Assembly: GCA_037039925.1 (NCBI GenBank)
Contig: JAXRKP010000106.1
Coordinates: 1-64,000, forward strand
Direction of reading: 5' to 3'
DNA: 64,000 nucleotides
DNA from: Doris montereyensis
Lineage: Eukaryota > Mollusca > Gastropoda > Nudibranchia > Dorididae
Made by a program: the position numbers and the translations under genes. Positions 45,220 to 58,179 of the stretch are shown here, piece after piece. The notes beneath the pieces were generated by a model that saw only the letters and a program-made list of their open reading frames with translations, made no database searches and was not told where the DNA came from. How positions within the stretch are numbered: the first letter of the stretch is position 1; each line of letters begins with the position of its first letter.

Positions 45220-46090
45220 CATTACCATTGTGCCTTACCATGTCTTGTGTCTTGTGGCTTCACTGGCCGTAACATAACTTATCTTTGTGCGTCCTACCAG
45301 TCTTTAAATGAATTGAGAGTTTATTTATTATTGTGTGTAAATCTTGATAGTGATTTAAAGAAGTGTCTTCTAAATGATGTATCATGCTAGCTGCTTTCAA
45401 AAGATTGATTGTCTGTAGTTAGTCTACTCTTGCTATCGTGCACAACATCACACACACCACATGGGATTATAGTTTACACACACACACACAGGCTGTATTA
45501 GATTTGACTGGGCCTCAATGATGGCCCAAAGCTATGGGCTACTACTCTGGAACATGAACACCAGCCGTTCTGCCATACACAAACCAACAACAGTATCACT
45601 ATTTCCCTATTGTCGCTTTAATCCCCAACATTGTGTTCAATGATTTTTTTATTTTCAGTACAATAATAAACCTGTTCAGTAATTGTGTCCCTAGTGTACA
45701 CTGTAGCTGATGACAAATTTGCTTAAATGACTCTTATTTTACTCACTTTAGTAGCTACTCCAAATTGCGTGGAAAGGCTTAAGATTGGCTTGATATTAGC
45801 GAAATATTTGTATTTGCAATCTATTCATGTGCAGCATCTTGTTGGTGGTTTCGTTATGTTTGGAAAAGAAGAAGAAAAAGGGATTTCAAGACAAGAATGA
45901 GTAAGATTATTTATTATTTACACTGACATTGATTTAGGGAATCAATTATAAATGTTACCTTTGTGAACACAGTTTGTGGAGCAACGAGTAGATCTAGTTG
46001 TGGGCTCAGTGGGGTGCTTGTGATCAGCATTTCATACACAAATCTGGGGGTTTTTTTCTGTTGTCAAACCAGACTCGTAAAGCAATAAAT
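45220..46090. other. Non-coding sequence after the UBF-like gene
   Basis: AT-rich with a short (AC)n near 45475; no gene or clear repeat is seen. Confidence 0.45.
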
Positions 46091-46104
46091 ATGCTAGAAA
46101 AATT

Positions 46105-47425
46105 CAGGACAATAAACTGTGTTGTATACTGCCATTTTGGTTTTTGTTAACAATTCTTGTTTACCTACAAATGCCTTTCCTAGATGATTATATATTGCAC
46201 TTGCCTTTTGGATTCTCTGCCTGATTTCTTCTCTTAGTTTTCCCTCAGTTAATCATTACTCCTAAGTAATTGTAGCTTTGAACTTGTTCTAAATTCTCCT
46301 GCCCAATTTAAGATTTTGTGTCTTAGCTTCCCTAGCTACTAGCTTTGTTTTGTTTTTCTTTGCATTTACTCTAATTCCTCTTTTATTTAGTTCATTGTTC
46401 ATAATGTTGATATCCGACTGGAGGTCACTTTCTGATTTTGAGCTTCCACACACCTACATTCATTTTCTTCATTTTTGAGGATGCCTTTGCGACTGAATCC
46501 ATAAATGTGATAAACAAAAGAGGACTTAAGATACAACCCTGTCTTACTCCTATATCAAACGCCTTTTCTAGATCTATAAAACACAGGTGCAAGTCAATGT
46601 TTCTCTCAAGGAATTTTTCTATTATTTGTCTAATTGTAAATGTGTGGTCTTTTCTTATAGCTGTTTGGATTTCTTCCATTGATATATCTACATCTTAAGC
46701 TGTCTCCTCTGGATTACTTGTTACTCTTACTAATTGATCTTTACTCCTTGTTTCATATGTTCTGGAGGGATTATGTAATTGTTGAAAATACTTTCGCCAC
46801 GCTTCCATGATTTGGTTGTCTTCTTTTATTATTTGTCCTTTGGCATTCTTGATTTGTCGTATTGGGTATGTTTTTGTCTTTCTCATGCTCTTCATTGTGG
46901 CCGCTCTATCTTTGACATCTACTCCTGATAAGATTAAAATATTTGGTCCTATATTTTCTATTCCTTGTCCTTTTTTCTTTGTTTCTGTAATAGCCAAAAT
47001 GTCTACTTTGAATTTTTCCATTTCTTCAACTAATTCTAACTCTTTTCCATTTATTGCCCTAACGTTCCATGTTCCAAAAATCACAGTCCGTGTTCGTTTC
47101 CATTTTCTGTCGTTGAAAGGTCAAGCCGGTTATGATATATTTATTTCTCCGCATCAGTTAGGTTTTAGATAAGCGGGGATTAGCCCGCTGTACCCTAGGT
47201 AGATGGTGGGGCTGCCACCTTGAGGCCCCTACCTGGCCTTGTTATTTTCTGTCAGAGTTAACTCCCTTAGCCTTTGGTCACTCAAGACCGACCTGCAAGG
47301 CAGCAGGTTGTTTTTTATCTGGGTTAACTCACTTAGCCTTTTGTCAGCCAAGATCGACCTGCAAGGCAGCAGGAGACTCATGGAGGGCGGGATCATCTAC
47401 TCCCCGAACAGGTGCTTACCTGTCC
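46105..47425 (-). mobile_element. LINE copy D, minus strand, multiply deleted
   Basis: Same family as copies A-C. From the right: 5' leader with two monomers (about 47245-47372), the endonuclease N-terminus FGTWNVRAINGKELELVEEM and ITETKKKGQG (which copy A lacks and copy C keeps only in broken frames), then a jump into the middle domain (TMKSMRKTK... IRQIKNAKGQIIKEDN), another jump to RT ending CFIDLEKAFD joined directly to IGVRQGCILSPLLFITFMDS, then FADD missing, and a truncated 3' end. At least three internal deletions are visible. It is valuable for defining the family's N-terminus. Confidence 0.85.
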
Positions 47426-47429
47426 ACTG

Positions 47430-47791
47430 CACGGACGCCTGCTTTCACGCCTTCTTAATGGATGTCTGGTGTGTCTGGCTTATGGTCGTCACGAACTGGC
47501 ACTTGCAACATCGCGTACACATTATGCAATGTATAACACGTGTAGCACTAATGCAGGTATAATAATTGATGTTTTGCTAGCAAGGAAATCAAATTGGGAC
47601 AAAAAAAATGAGCGTTGGAATGAATAAATATGGAGGGAAATAGTATAATAGTAATGATAATCAATGCAAGCCCGCCCAACTTGTCCCGATCAGCCGGGGA
47701 CCTTTCTCGTTTAGAGAGGAAGAATATATATATAAACAATTCCATTCCCCCGAATTCTTCCCGATTGGCCGGGTTCCTGATTAGAGAGGTT

Positions 47792-47795
<4 letters not shown>
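47430..47795 (-). mobile_element. Pogo/Tigger-like non-autonomous repeat, copy 2
   Basis: Reverse-orientation homologue of 11762-12110. It ends with a ctgattagagaggttcac terminal repeat running into the (AT)n at 47796. No transposase frame. Confidence 0.5.

Positions 47796-47855
<60 letters not shown>
47796..47855. repeat. (AT)n microsatellite
   Basis: About 58 bases of AT at the end of the pogo-like repeat, where a TA target site would be expected. Confidence 0.95.
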
Positions 47856-47859
<4 letters not shown>

Positions 47860-50455
47860 TGAACGTTGCTAACTTTGACCGCTTAAGTCATAACTCAGTA
47901 ACCACTGCATCCACAACCTCCGTATTAGTTCTTAGCGAATAAACTCTTGGAAAAGATTGTTTTACCTGCGATCCCCAAAACTTTTATTGTTACTGGATCT
48001 AATTTCTCGATTTCCGGTCATTACCATATAACTTCAGTATGGAATACTATTACTACGTAAAAAAAACCCACATAACTTTAGTATCAAGTACTAATTTGAT
48101 CTAATAGTAATTGTACTTGATATCACCCGTAACCGATACAGTGGTTTCTAAGTTAACCGCAGTCAAAGTTCAAGAGACCCAGCTTTATAAAAAAGAGAAA
48201 TTATCCAACATCACTTGCGGGCATGCTTGTATATATATATATATATATATGTATGGGTTGACCAAGATTGTTTAGTCAAGAGGTCGATTTTTATATGAAA
48301 AACTCTTTCTTGAGTGGTTGCCATAGTACTTGTAGCTGTGATTGCAAAAGTAGCAGACCATTTGGTCCATGCAGTCACAGCTATTCCATGCCCAGGATGA
48401 GTGCATACACTGGGATATGCTTTTGCACATCGCATCAATCCATCTAACGTTCTTCATATATATTGAGCTGTCATTTGCTGTTAACTTTGCAGGGTTTCTT
48501 GGTTTCTTTGTGGGTTTTTGGTCTTTCCAAGTCAAAGACACATAAAGCACATGTATTGAATTATTGATAAACCAACAGTCTCCAAAATTTGATAGACTCT
48601 TCCTTCAGTTGAAGCGGCAGTCTTTGGCCTTGCATTGACTCTTCTACTTGTTTTGTTCTTTTTATCTTTCCATTTGCCTCTGCTTTTAGAGCTGCCTACA
48701 TCGTCACTACAACTACTAGTTAGTACTAGCACTAGATCTAGTTAAGGGTATAGGTTTAAAGTGTTTTGTTGGTGGCTAGTATCACTATTAGTATTAGTAC
48801 TCAAAATTTTGTCACTGATACTAATTCTATTCTCAAATTCAAATGCCCGATCTTTAGACAATCTCCAGGAAGAAGAGGATGGAATATGAGACATTTTTCT
48901 TTGCTTACCAAATCAGCTGATCGACAGTTGGAGTAGAAAATTTGCTTACAATTTCTAACCAACAAGTGCTTTGTGAACTGTATACTGTATAGCAAAAGAT
49001 ATCTTTCCATAAATCCTTTCCAAAATTTGTACTTACTAAAGAAGTGAATACATAAAACGAGATTGATAGAAATGAAACAAAAATTTGAGGTGCCCTTAAG
49101 TTACCGACGTATCGGCAATGCGTCAGCAAGGGGTCGCTTTTTGTGTTACTGCTGATACATAGACAGTATGTCTGAAAAGAGTTAGAATTTGTTTGTATCA
49201 ATATCTCCATTCATAGTACAATTAAGAGCTACTGAATATGGGGAATCTGGTGTGCGTACGTAAACAAGACATTGATTTCAAAATGGCGGGCAAGTGAATA
49301 CCACCAGACGGTGACTGATCAAATCTAAGTTTTAATTTTAATTTTAGACACAAGACGTTGGCTATCTATAATAAGAAGCCTTGAAGGAAAACATCTTCAT
49401 TATTAGCTATTATAAATGATATTTTAAGCAAAACATTAGGAATTGGTGTCTTTGACAAGTAGGTCATTTAAAAATTAACATATCAATCTTGATTTCAGTG
49501 GATGGAGGTGGAACCTGTACCCCTCTGAAGTTTTACCAGTTCACTCACTTATTTGTATAATAAACTGTAGGTATCAATAGATCATTAACATGTTAACACA
49601 TATATTTTTATCTTTATGATGTAGTATTGCAATGGTTGTTGCTGCCATAATGTGTTTTTATTTAACTTACAAGAAATTTTAGAACAAAAAAAAAGAATCT
49701 AGATTTAAGTGAGAAAGAATATAGAGGCCCTAATTTTGTTTTAATTTTGTTAATGCCTATAATAATCTAGGCCTCACATGGATTGTATTTTTTCATGCTG
49801 GTCATAAGCAGGCACAGAAACAATATCACGTCTTCATTGCTTATCTGAGGGAATTGGTGGCAGCATATCCGAACATATTTAGTAGATTTGAAAGACAATT
49901 TTCTGGCAACGAGTGAAGGTTAACTACCGTTAACATAATTTATTTCTGTAGCCTGTTGGTTGATCTGTTTTAATCTTTTAAATATGTTATAAAATTTTAT
50001 TTTGGTTTTGTTTTTTGTTCTTTGGTTTTTTTTGGGGGGTTGGAGGTTTTAATACTGTTTTTATTGATTGAAAAAATCTCTCACAATATTCTGAGCTGAA
50101 GAAATAAAACCCGTTGGACTCATTTTCTGTCTGTAAAAGTTTGAATTCAGAAAATGTTACGGAGCTGAGTCATTTTTCGTCTTAAATCTTAGTTAGCGAA
50201 AATTGACACTTAGTTATTTTCACATTTTGCAAAAACCTTATTATAGATTGCAAAAACTTACGAGATGAGATGTCAAATTAATCAGAACAAACAGTTCTGT
50301 GCCATAGTAAATTTTTGTCAATTGTACTGATGCATGGGAAATGAATAGGCCTAACTGGTTTGGAGTAGCTGACTTTGGTTCTTCTTGTCTTGTGTACTTG
50401 TACGCACACATGCATGATAATGATATACAAACATACAATGCATACATGTATTATA
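47856..50455. other. Gene-poor region
   Basis: No recognised gene. A short (AT)n lies at 48230-48250. Minus-strand open frames at 48211-48732 (Cys/Trp- and Lys-rich) are not repetitive, but they match nothing I know and overlap one another in different frames. The rest is AT-rich without clear structure. Confidence 0.4.
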
Positions 50456-50565
50456 TAATAATAATACTAATAATGATAAGTATTTATATACCGCTAACTA
50501 CCACCAAAAAGGTGCTCAGAAGCGCTTTACAAAATAGATGGATTACAAAACACTAAGTACTAAGG
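50456..50565 (+). mobile_element. Short dispersed repeat with AGCGCTTTACA end
   Basis: (ATA)n-type start, then agtatttatataccgctaac and ggtgctcagaagcgctttac. Similar short repeats with a GCGCTTTACA core are frequent in marine invertebrate genomes (from general knowledge, unverified here). Confidence 0.45.
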
Positions 50566-50871
50566 ATTGTGACAACATTTAAATTATACGATTAAATCTT
50601 TACAAACATATATCACATCCTAAAAACAATTCATGTGTACATAATATCATAAATATATTACATATAAAAGTTTTAAAATGCAACAGTGAATAATTCAGTT
50701 TTTAGTCATTTTAGACTGCTTTTGAAAAAGAATTAAAAGATGGCCTTGATCTGGTTCTAAAACTGGAGCTGTTCCATAAGACAGGCGCTACCACACTAAT
50801 GGATTTATTATAAACATATTGTTTTATGTATGAATTTATTTTTATCTTTACCGGTATACTGTATGGGCATT

Positions 50872-51010
50872 TGGAGGGTGCTTCTGCTAGATCCTACTTC
50901 TTTCCTTCCACTTCCACACTTTCACTTATCTTTTATTCTTATCTTGCTGTTTTACCCTAAGATTTTATGGATATGGGGGATGGGGTATTTTTCAATGAAA
51001 CAGACTAACA
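50872..51010 (+). mobile_element. SINE-like repeat S1, diverged copy
   Basis: gtgcttctgctagatcctac, ttcttatcttgctgtttta and a tail tttttcaatgaaacagacta. Confidence 0.55.
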
Positions 51011-51469
51011 AATCTTTTCTTCAAAGAGGTTTGTTACTAAATGTTGCGTTATTGAAATGTTTTTATACCTGTCAATTTTAAATTGAAAACATTTTTCAGA
51101 ACTACTCATTTTTAGAATAATCTGATATTTCTTTGAATTTTATTTTAGTTTCTTATGCTGAATAGTGAAGACTCCGGAATCGTTTTTCTTTTGTTTTTCT
51201 TTTACTGTGAACATAAGAATATAAGAAATGATGTTTTACTCGGTATAGAGTTGTGTGGACTGGAAGCCATTTTATAGTCTACGTTTGATGTAAAAGACTA
51301 AAAGTCAAATTAGTCGTTGATTGAAACAGATGCAAGGATAATGTTGTGGTCTGTGTCAGTCAGTGTAATTGTGTTTGCATAATCGAACATGAATTCTACA
51401 TTTCCAGCTGTTTTTTGTTGGATTTCAACTTATAAATTATAATTACAAATATATGTTCATGACTGTATA

Positions 51470-51484
51470 GGGGGGGGGGGGGGG
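51470..51484 (+). repeat. Poly-G tract (15 nt)
   Basis: Uninterrupted run of 15 G in the region between the two genes. Confidence 0.95.
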
Positions 51485-51629
51485 AAGAGGACACAATGAA
51501 TGAGAACATAACTTGTGTAATAATAATGATAGTAATAAGGTTAGGAATCAAAAATGTCATTGGTGATGATTATAATGGCAATGATTCTTTCTTTGTGTAT
51601 GTTGTGTGTGTGTGTGTATGTGTGGTTAG

Positions 51630-51845
51630 CAGGGTCTTTGGCTTATTGGTAAGGTTACCACAAGTCAGAGGATTGTGAGGTTCTGGGTTTGAATCCTGGC
51701 AATAGTAGATCCAACATTGTGTTCCTTGAGAAAGACACGTAACAAGCATTTCCCCACTTGACCCAAGTGAAAATGGTTTCCACCAGTAGTAGCGTCATGT
51801 ACTGGAGGCTATATATAGTAATATTCTCACTTGTTTTGCTTCACA
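51630..51845 (+). mobile_element. tRNA-derived SINE with B box and central domain
   Basis: The most complete tRNA-type SINE here: head ggcttattggtaaggttacc, B box GGTTTGAATCC, then tgtgttccttgagaaagaca, tttccccacttgacccaagt and a tail toward gcttcac. The central part is shared with 44385-44560 and 28100-28165. Confidence 0.7.
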
Positions 51846-52307
51846 TTATAAGTTGAAGAACATTATATTTTTACATCTTTACATGATTGCATACGTTATT
51901 TGTGTGTAACTGTAATTATATTGTAGGAAGTAATATGCAATAACTTTACCATGGTACTGATACTTAGTATTCTGATTATTACTACTTATGTTGTTGAGAT
52001 CAAAGAAATGGATTGCCTTTTCCCTCACGATGATATAATAGCTTGCAATATGAATAACATTAATAACAAATGGTAGCTATGAATATTCGTGTATATGAGT
52101 ATGACATAATTTTTAGTCTCATCTCATTGAGGAGAATTCGATACAAATTTTACTTCTAATGTATTTTTTTAATTACATGTAGTATACTAATAATACTATT
52201 AATATTTGATGACATGAATTGAACACATTGCCTTGTCTCCTTCTTTGACTTTTGTTATGATGTTTTTGGTGTTTTACTCACGTTCTATGGTTGGTGGTTG
52301 CCAGGTA

Positions 52308-52360
52308 CTGCTGTATGTAGGTCCTACTTCTTTCCTTTCCTTCTGCCACATTTCCGAGGG
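52308..52360 (+). mobile_element. SINE-like repeat S1, 5' fragment
   Basis: Only the head remains (ctgctgtatgtaggtcctac ttctttcc), cut off beside the mariner-like remnant. Confidence 0.5.
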
Positions 52361-52429
52361 CATGGCTGAAATTTCACTTTCAAATGCAAATGCCCTTGGA
52401 GGGTAAACAGGAATTCTGAAAATTGATCC

Positions 52430-53330
52430 CACAGAGTTTTTCTTTTATATATCACAAATGGAAACAGAAAAGAAGTCACAGGGTGCTAGGTCGGGATAAT
52501 ATGGAATCTATGGGTAAGAATTCGAACGTTGTTTTTGGTCAAGGATTGCAACGTCGCAATGGCTGTATGAACATTATGACTGTCATTAACATTACAATAA
52601 GATCGTGCCATAACAAGCCGCTCGTGCCTGTCTTTAGACGGAGTTGTCTCCACTTCTGGGAAACTGTCGGAATAGAGTGGTTTACATTTACATACCAATG
52701 TGAGCTGACTGTACACCTGTCTTGGAGGGGAACTGTAGCTACGTACGTGGTCTTTTTGAGCTGAAAAAAGCATCACCATTCATTGCTTTCCAACACTCCG
52801 GGTTCTTTTGAATTTCATTCAGAGGAGGAATCTCGCCAGGAAAGAGCCATACTCTAGATTGGCGCTTCGTTTTCAAATCACGGAGATTTCAATGTTTCTA
52901 GATCGATCTTCGTCAAAACGTTGAAGCACAGTGGAGCAAACTTCAACTCTTTTGTTGTTTATCGGTGAGTTGATGTGGCACCCATAGAGCTGACACCTTG
53001 TGGATATGTAGGCATCCATGCAGTATCTTCCACTTCCATACACTAGTTAATGAAATGCCCAAAGAATGTTCTATCTTATGATGATACCAGATTATTTGTG
53101 CATCATTCTCCGTCATTGTAGCTTTTGTGGCAGACACTGACTTTTCAGTAACCAGCACTTAAAGTAAATGTCTGCCTTCTCGGTCATCTCCTTTGAGTTT
53201 GAGGATCGCCGACATCTTTCAAACTCACTAAACCAGTAATAAATGTGAGATTTTGATGGAATAGATGCCCCAAATGAAGTGTGCAAAGTTGCAAAGCAAA
53301 AATGAAACCTTTTAACTTTCAACCTTTTAA
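52430..53330 (-). mobile_element. Mariner-like transposase remnant, minus strand
   Basis: The minus strand gives, in order, an N-terminal segment near 53320 (KRFHFCFATLHTSFGA), an HTH-type region, SLTSVWKWKILHGCLHIHKV followed by SALWVPHQLTDKQQK (compare ...VCARWVPHLLT in mariner transposases), then NDSHNVHTAIATLQSLTKNN in the position of the catalytic HDNAPxH block, and a C-terminal VTSFLFPF matching CDFFLFP. The frame shifts and stops make it a pseudogene. Terminal inverted repeats were not located. Confidence 0.75.
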
Positions 53331-53770
53331 AAAGTTATAATAAATGATGGTTCGAAGATCATGTCGATCAAGCTCCAATGTTGTTATCGAAGCCGTTTTG
53401 ATATGACGTCACAAATTCATCTACTTTACCTGTAGACCCTAAGATTTGATCTAGGCACATGATTTTACGAAGGATTTCTCTTGATGCCGATTTCGTCTGA
53501 CCGCCTTCAAATGGTGTTTTGAGGGTCACATAGAAAAATACTCATAGTGGTGTGTAATTTTTGCTAACGTTTATCTCTATGCAAATAAAATATGATTAAA
53601 ATCGGACCTACTTTTGCGAAATTTAAAATTTAAACAGCCTTCTAAGGTTTCCGTTTGGCTGTGTCCTGCCAGAATTCACCCTGAAGTTACCGCATTTGGT
53701 GGAGACTTCAAAGAAACAATCAAAATCACGCTCTGCCATTACAAACGACAAAAAATCGGCAACACCCCAT

Positions 53771-53794
53771 CCCCCCCCCCCCCCCCCCCCCCCC
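53771..53794 (-). repeat. Poly-C tract (24 nt; G-run on minus strand)
   Basis: The longest homopolymer of this kind here: 24 C on the plus strand, followed about 65 bases later by an (AC)n run at about 53862-53880. Confidence 0.95.
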
Positions 53795-53929
53795 AACGAA
53801 TGGACAAAACAAACTGACGTTTCGGGTTTAACCGTCGTCAGGCAACAAACAAATGACGACCACACACACACACACACACACTTAACTTACACAAACATTA
53901 CATCGTGTGAGTATGATAGCAGAAGGAAG

Positions 53930-54495
53930 AACAAAATGAACGAGGCAGGAAAGTAGAAAGTAGGCAAATTAGAAAGCAGTAGAAGAAGAAAAAGTCACAG
54001 AAGAAGGAATCAATCAACGAGGAGAGCAATGGAGGAGAAAATCAAATTAAGGCTAAGACAAGAGGAAAATTGAAAACGAAAATGAAAGGTGTCTACTTTG
54101 ATGCGTAAAAGTTTTGGTTTTTTTTTTTGGAAAGAACATTGAATTGGTGTACACGAGTATTAATAAATACTATTATCAAGAAGAAAGAGGGGGGGCGTGT
54201 TAGACCTCAATCTGAATGGGTTCATCTATTATCACTCGTGAAGTGGAAAGCAGAGAGAACACAAGCACGTGATAATGGTGAAAGTAGAATAAGAACGAAA
54301 ATAAAGAAAAGAAGAGGAAGAATAAAGAAGAGTGCCATGTAATAATAGAAGTAGAAGTAGTAGTGGTAGAAGGGGGTAAGAATCAGCAGCACCAGTAAAA
54401 CAAAAAGAAATCAAGAAGATTGAAGAGGCAAAATAAGAACAAAATAAAAAGGAGAATTGAAAACAAAATGAAGAAGAGTGAGGAAGATCCATAAA
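53930..54495 (+). repeat. Purine-rich tract
   Basis: About 560 bases strongly biased to A and G on the plus strand (gaagaagaaaaag, agtagaagtagtagtgg words). Open frames in it are compositional. Confidence 0.75.
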
Positions 54496-54737
54496 ATCAA
54501 TAATCTACTCATTGATGCAAGCCTTTCATGAACAGAGACAAATTCAAACTCTTGACTGTTTTTTTTTAATTTTCCATATGGTTGAGATTGAGAGAGATCG
54601 TTTTCTTAAGTTGACGAGTTCGGGTCTAAGTCTAATCACCAAAACTATTTATGAAGATAAAATAAATTACTGAAGAGTTGTTTTTACTACCGGTATGCCC
54701 ACATCCACTCATAATACAGGGTGTTTTTTGTTTGTTT

Positions 54738-55776
54738 ATTATGAACCGATGAGAAATTGAAAAACTCAAAAACTACTTCACGCAGAAACGTGTATGTGGA
54801 TTGAGGTTTTTTCATGTACAATGTGCGCAATTTACGTATGTAGTTTTATGTCATGTCATTTTCAAGTTTGCATGCGTGTTTCGTGATTTCATTATGGTAA
54901 TAATTATTGAAAGTGGGTAAATTGAAAGCGCCCCTTTGTTAATGACTTTGTCCCAAACAAAACGGACATATGACATTACACTAAAGTGAAGGTAACGTTG
55001 TGGTTACATGAATACAAATCCCCGACGATTGTCAATGTCAGGTGGAAATACAGAACACACTAACTTTGTCCCCATCTTGAAGACATGCAGCCAAACATTA
55101 TATTTCAACAAGATGGCGCTCCTCCACATTGGAGCCTTCATGTGAGTATTGTGAGGTACTTCCTGAACTTTCTCAACACGCGTTTTCCTGACCGATGGAT
55201 TGAAAGAGGTATGTCCATTGCTTTGCCACCCAGGTCACCGGACATTACTCCTCTAGATTTTGTTTTCTTTCTGGGATTACGGTACATCAAGGATTAAAGG
55301 CTTTTCTACTCCAATTACAGACATTGACCGCCTTAAACTCAAGATCCGAGAAGCTGTCGCCTCGGTGACTCGACACATGTTACAATGTACCAAGTACATG
55401 GCGTGAGTTGAAGCGAAGAGTGTTGATGCTGATCGAGAATGACGGTTTTCATGTGGAGGTCTGAACGACAGTTTTATAAGAGTTATAACTACCATACAAG
55501 ACATTGTTGCTTTTTGTTTACTCAACTACGAGCGTATGTCATTGTAATGTCAAAGAAAAACGAAGACCAAACACTTGTTGGTAAAGTTGCGCACCAAAGT
55601 GAATATTAGAAATTTCGTCTATGACATCATTATTAACCAATCGGTTGCCGCACACTAAACAAGCGTACCACTGCCAAATAAAACTTTAATACATTTTCCC
55701 TCTTTATAAAAAAAACACTAAACGTTTCTGCGTGAAGTGGTTTTAGGGTTATTTCAATTTCTCATCGGTTCATAAT
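54738..55776 (+). mobile_element. Short mariner/Tc-like element with 53-54-bp inverted repeats
   Basis: 54738-54790 and 55723-55776 are inverted repeats: both begin attatgaaccgatgagaaat and end cttcacgcagaaacg, with a few mismatches. Inside, 55085-55297 encodes only the C-terminal catalytic part of a transposase: IIFQQDGAPPHW, FPDRWIERG and LPPRSPDITPLDF, then after a frameshift TPITDIDRLKLKIREAVASV. The first catalytic Asp and the DNA-binding domain are missing, so the element is internally deleted. Confidence 0.85.
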
Positions 55777-56204
55777 AATAATAATTTATAATAATATAAA
55801 GAAACTAGTGTATAGTCTAATAGTCTGTACCTGTTCCGGTTATAATAGTAATAGTTATAATTTGTATAATTTATGAAGATCCGGTTTAGAAAGTTAAAGG
55901 AAAAGCCTATCGTGCTTACATGATCGGCCTTACTTCCATTAGAGTATTAACAGTATGGTGACTGTACATTAAAGTACATTATGTATATTATGTGAACACA
56001 TGGACGCCAGACCCTCTTGTCCAAGAGTCGTATTCGTTGTTTTTCTTTAGCCGATTAATTAAAAGAAGACAGATGGTGGTATGATACGATTATCCACATC
56101 TTGATGGATTTAAAGATGCATTTATTCATATTTAGCCTCACCGCACAAGTTAAGGCTCACCGACTGTGCATCATAATTTATCCCCCACCAGGTCATTTAA
56201 TTCA

Positions 56205-56480
56205 AAGTCAGCCTCAACTCCCTGATGAACATACAGAACAACAGCATCCTATACTGTTAATCGCTTCATACTAACAATATGACATTGACAGGGATTTTCT
56301 CGACCAATAGCAGCTGGATACTCATTCTCATTCACACTTTAGTCAAGTCAGCAAAGCGGATTGAAGTAGCCTTCTTTTCCTGAGAGTACAACATTGAGAA
56401 AATACACCAGGGCCAGCCATGGATTTTGAACCAGTGTCGTCGTGATTACAAACTCACAACACTAGGGTTTTCGCCATAGG
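56205..56480 (-). mobile_element. tRNA-derived SINE-like repeat, minus strand
   Basis: Reverse-complement relative of 43563-43790: minus strand gtgttgtgagtttgtaatca, then cactggttcaaaatcc (B-box-like) and gtgtgaatgagaatgagtat. More diverged than the plus-strand copy. Confidence 0.55.
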
Positions 56481-56643
56481 TGTTGAAACTGTAGTAAGTC
56501 TGAGTTTTTGCAAAAGTCCACCCAAAGACCATATAAACTAGTATTGGTCTTTGGTCCATCATGCACCTTTCGTCAACGCTCCGTGATTTGTCTATTGACA
56601 ATTTTACTACTTTAAAGTCAGATACTTATCTTATTGATTTGGC

Positions 56644-56646
<3 letters not shown>

Positions 56647-56695
<49 letters not shown>
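56647..56695. repeat. (AT)n microsatellite
   Basis: About 48 bases of AT followed by an A/T-homopolymer-rich stretch. Confidence 0.95.
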
Positions 56696-56700
<5 letters not shown>

Positions 56701-57485
56701 TTTTAATTTATTTTTTTTTTTTTTTTTTAAATGCTGGACTATTGGGGGAAAAGCGAATTTTGAAGAATTTATTGTTTACGCGATTTCATAATTGACCTGC
56801 GATACATGTATTACATCATGGGCCCTAATACACGACGACATGTACTTTTACGTGTTGATTGTCATGGTTTAGGAAAAGCGGGGAGGAAGGGGGGGGGGTG
56901 TGACGAAGACAAAATGAAAAGAAATACAAGTACATGTACTGAACAGACCAGAAAGTTTGCTTCTTTGAGATGTTTAGGTAATCTCTGCAGGTCTGAGAAT
57001 TGTCGATTGACGCTCAAGCGTCATATTATTTAAATCTAAATCTGTGATCTGCCTTTGGTAATTTGGTCATCGTCCTCTCGCCATTTCGCCTTCTATTTTC
57101 TACTTTTTGCAAAGTTTTTTTACCTGTTCCAGGTGTGCGAATCTGTCACGTGACCAAACTATTGATGGCGACACTTCCGTCTGTGTACTGTGTTGAGAGA
57201 TTCAAGGAAGTGAAGTCGACAAATAACAGTTACATTTAATGTTAAATGTTTAAGTTGCTCCCATTGATAATCTTTTTTTTAGCTGACATGATAACAAAGT
57301 AGGAGTATGAAAATACAAAAGACTTTCCCCACAAGAACAAAGATGTACATGGCTTAGACTGCACTTCGAGTAACGCAGACAGTAAACTTTGAAACTGTAG
57401 TGTATTATAATAGAGATTGGTGCAAACTCTCTAAATGTAAATATATTGTTTTTGGTTGTCGTAATCTTCCTCCCTCTCTCTTTAG

Positions 57486-57688
57486 ACATAGACTTTGGCG
57501 ATAGGGAAACTCCACATTTCATCAGGAACTGGTGTGTCATTGGATATCATCCCGTGTTTGCCATGAATTCATGGCACTTTCATCTCGTCATTAAAATAAT
57601 AATAGTGTTGGCCAGTTTTCTGGCACCAACGCTTGGTGGCAAGAAAATCCCAACTGCAGATGTTTTTGCCAACACGATTTATGGCAAG
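57486..57688 (+). CDS. Carboxylesterase-like gene, exon 1 (signal peptide)
   Basis: A strong acceptor (ctccctctctctttag) ends at 57485, so a non-coding exon may precede. ATG at 57563 starts MNSWHFHLVIKIIIVLASFL APTLGG: a basic/hydrophobic signal peptide, cleaved probably near Gly25. The mature start KKIPTADVFANTIYGK suits the first strand of the alpha/beta-hydrolase fold. An in-frame upstream ATG at 57446 lies before the acceptor and is therefore less likely. The donor gtgagtg leaves phase 0, which exon 2 accepts. Confidence 0.65.
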
Positions 57689-58179
57689 GTGAGTGATGTG
57701 CTAACAAATATTTTGGTTTGACTAGATTCCAATATAGATCTATATCGCCGTGACCTTTATCTGAAATAAGTGCTGAAAATATTAAAAGTGTCAATATCGG
57801 TGGTGATACAATCTAAAGTTGTAGAAGGAAATTGCAAATCTACTGCCAAGTGAGGAAGGATGTGATGAAAACTACAATAATAGTGGAGGGAGAGGGGAGG
57901 AGGCGTGGAGATGAAAGAAGAAAAATGGTGCCTTGTGACAGGAGAATCATGGTTAACAGGTGCATTATAATGATGGTTTTATACTGTAAGACAGAGTGGA
58001 GAGTGAGAGGGATGGAGGAGGGTAATTGTCTTCTATTCACATGAACATATATTTTTCTTTACATAGGATGAAACAATATTGCACCATTATGCTATTATTT
58101 ACGTTACAATTTGGGTCATAGGATATAAATATTAAATGCAGATCATATTGATCATCTAATGCTTGTCAATTATTAGAAA

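Noticed and set aside
51630..51720. Functional tRNA gene (B box GGTTTGAATCC)
   Set aside because: No complete cloverleaf or acceptor stem could be drawn and the sequence continues into a SINE body.
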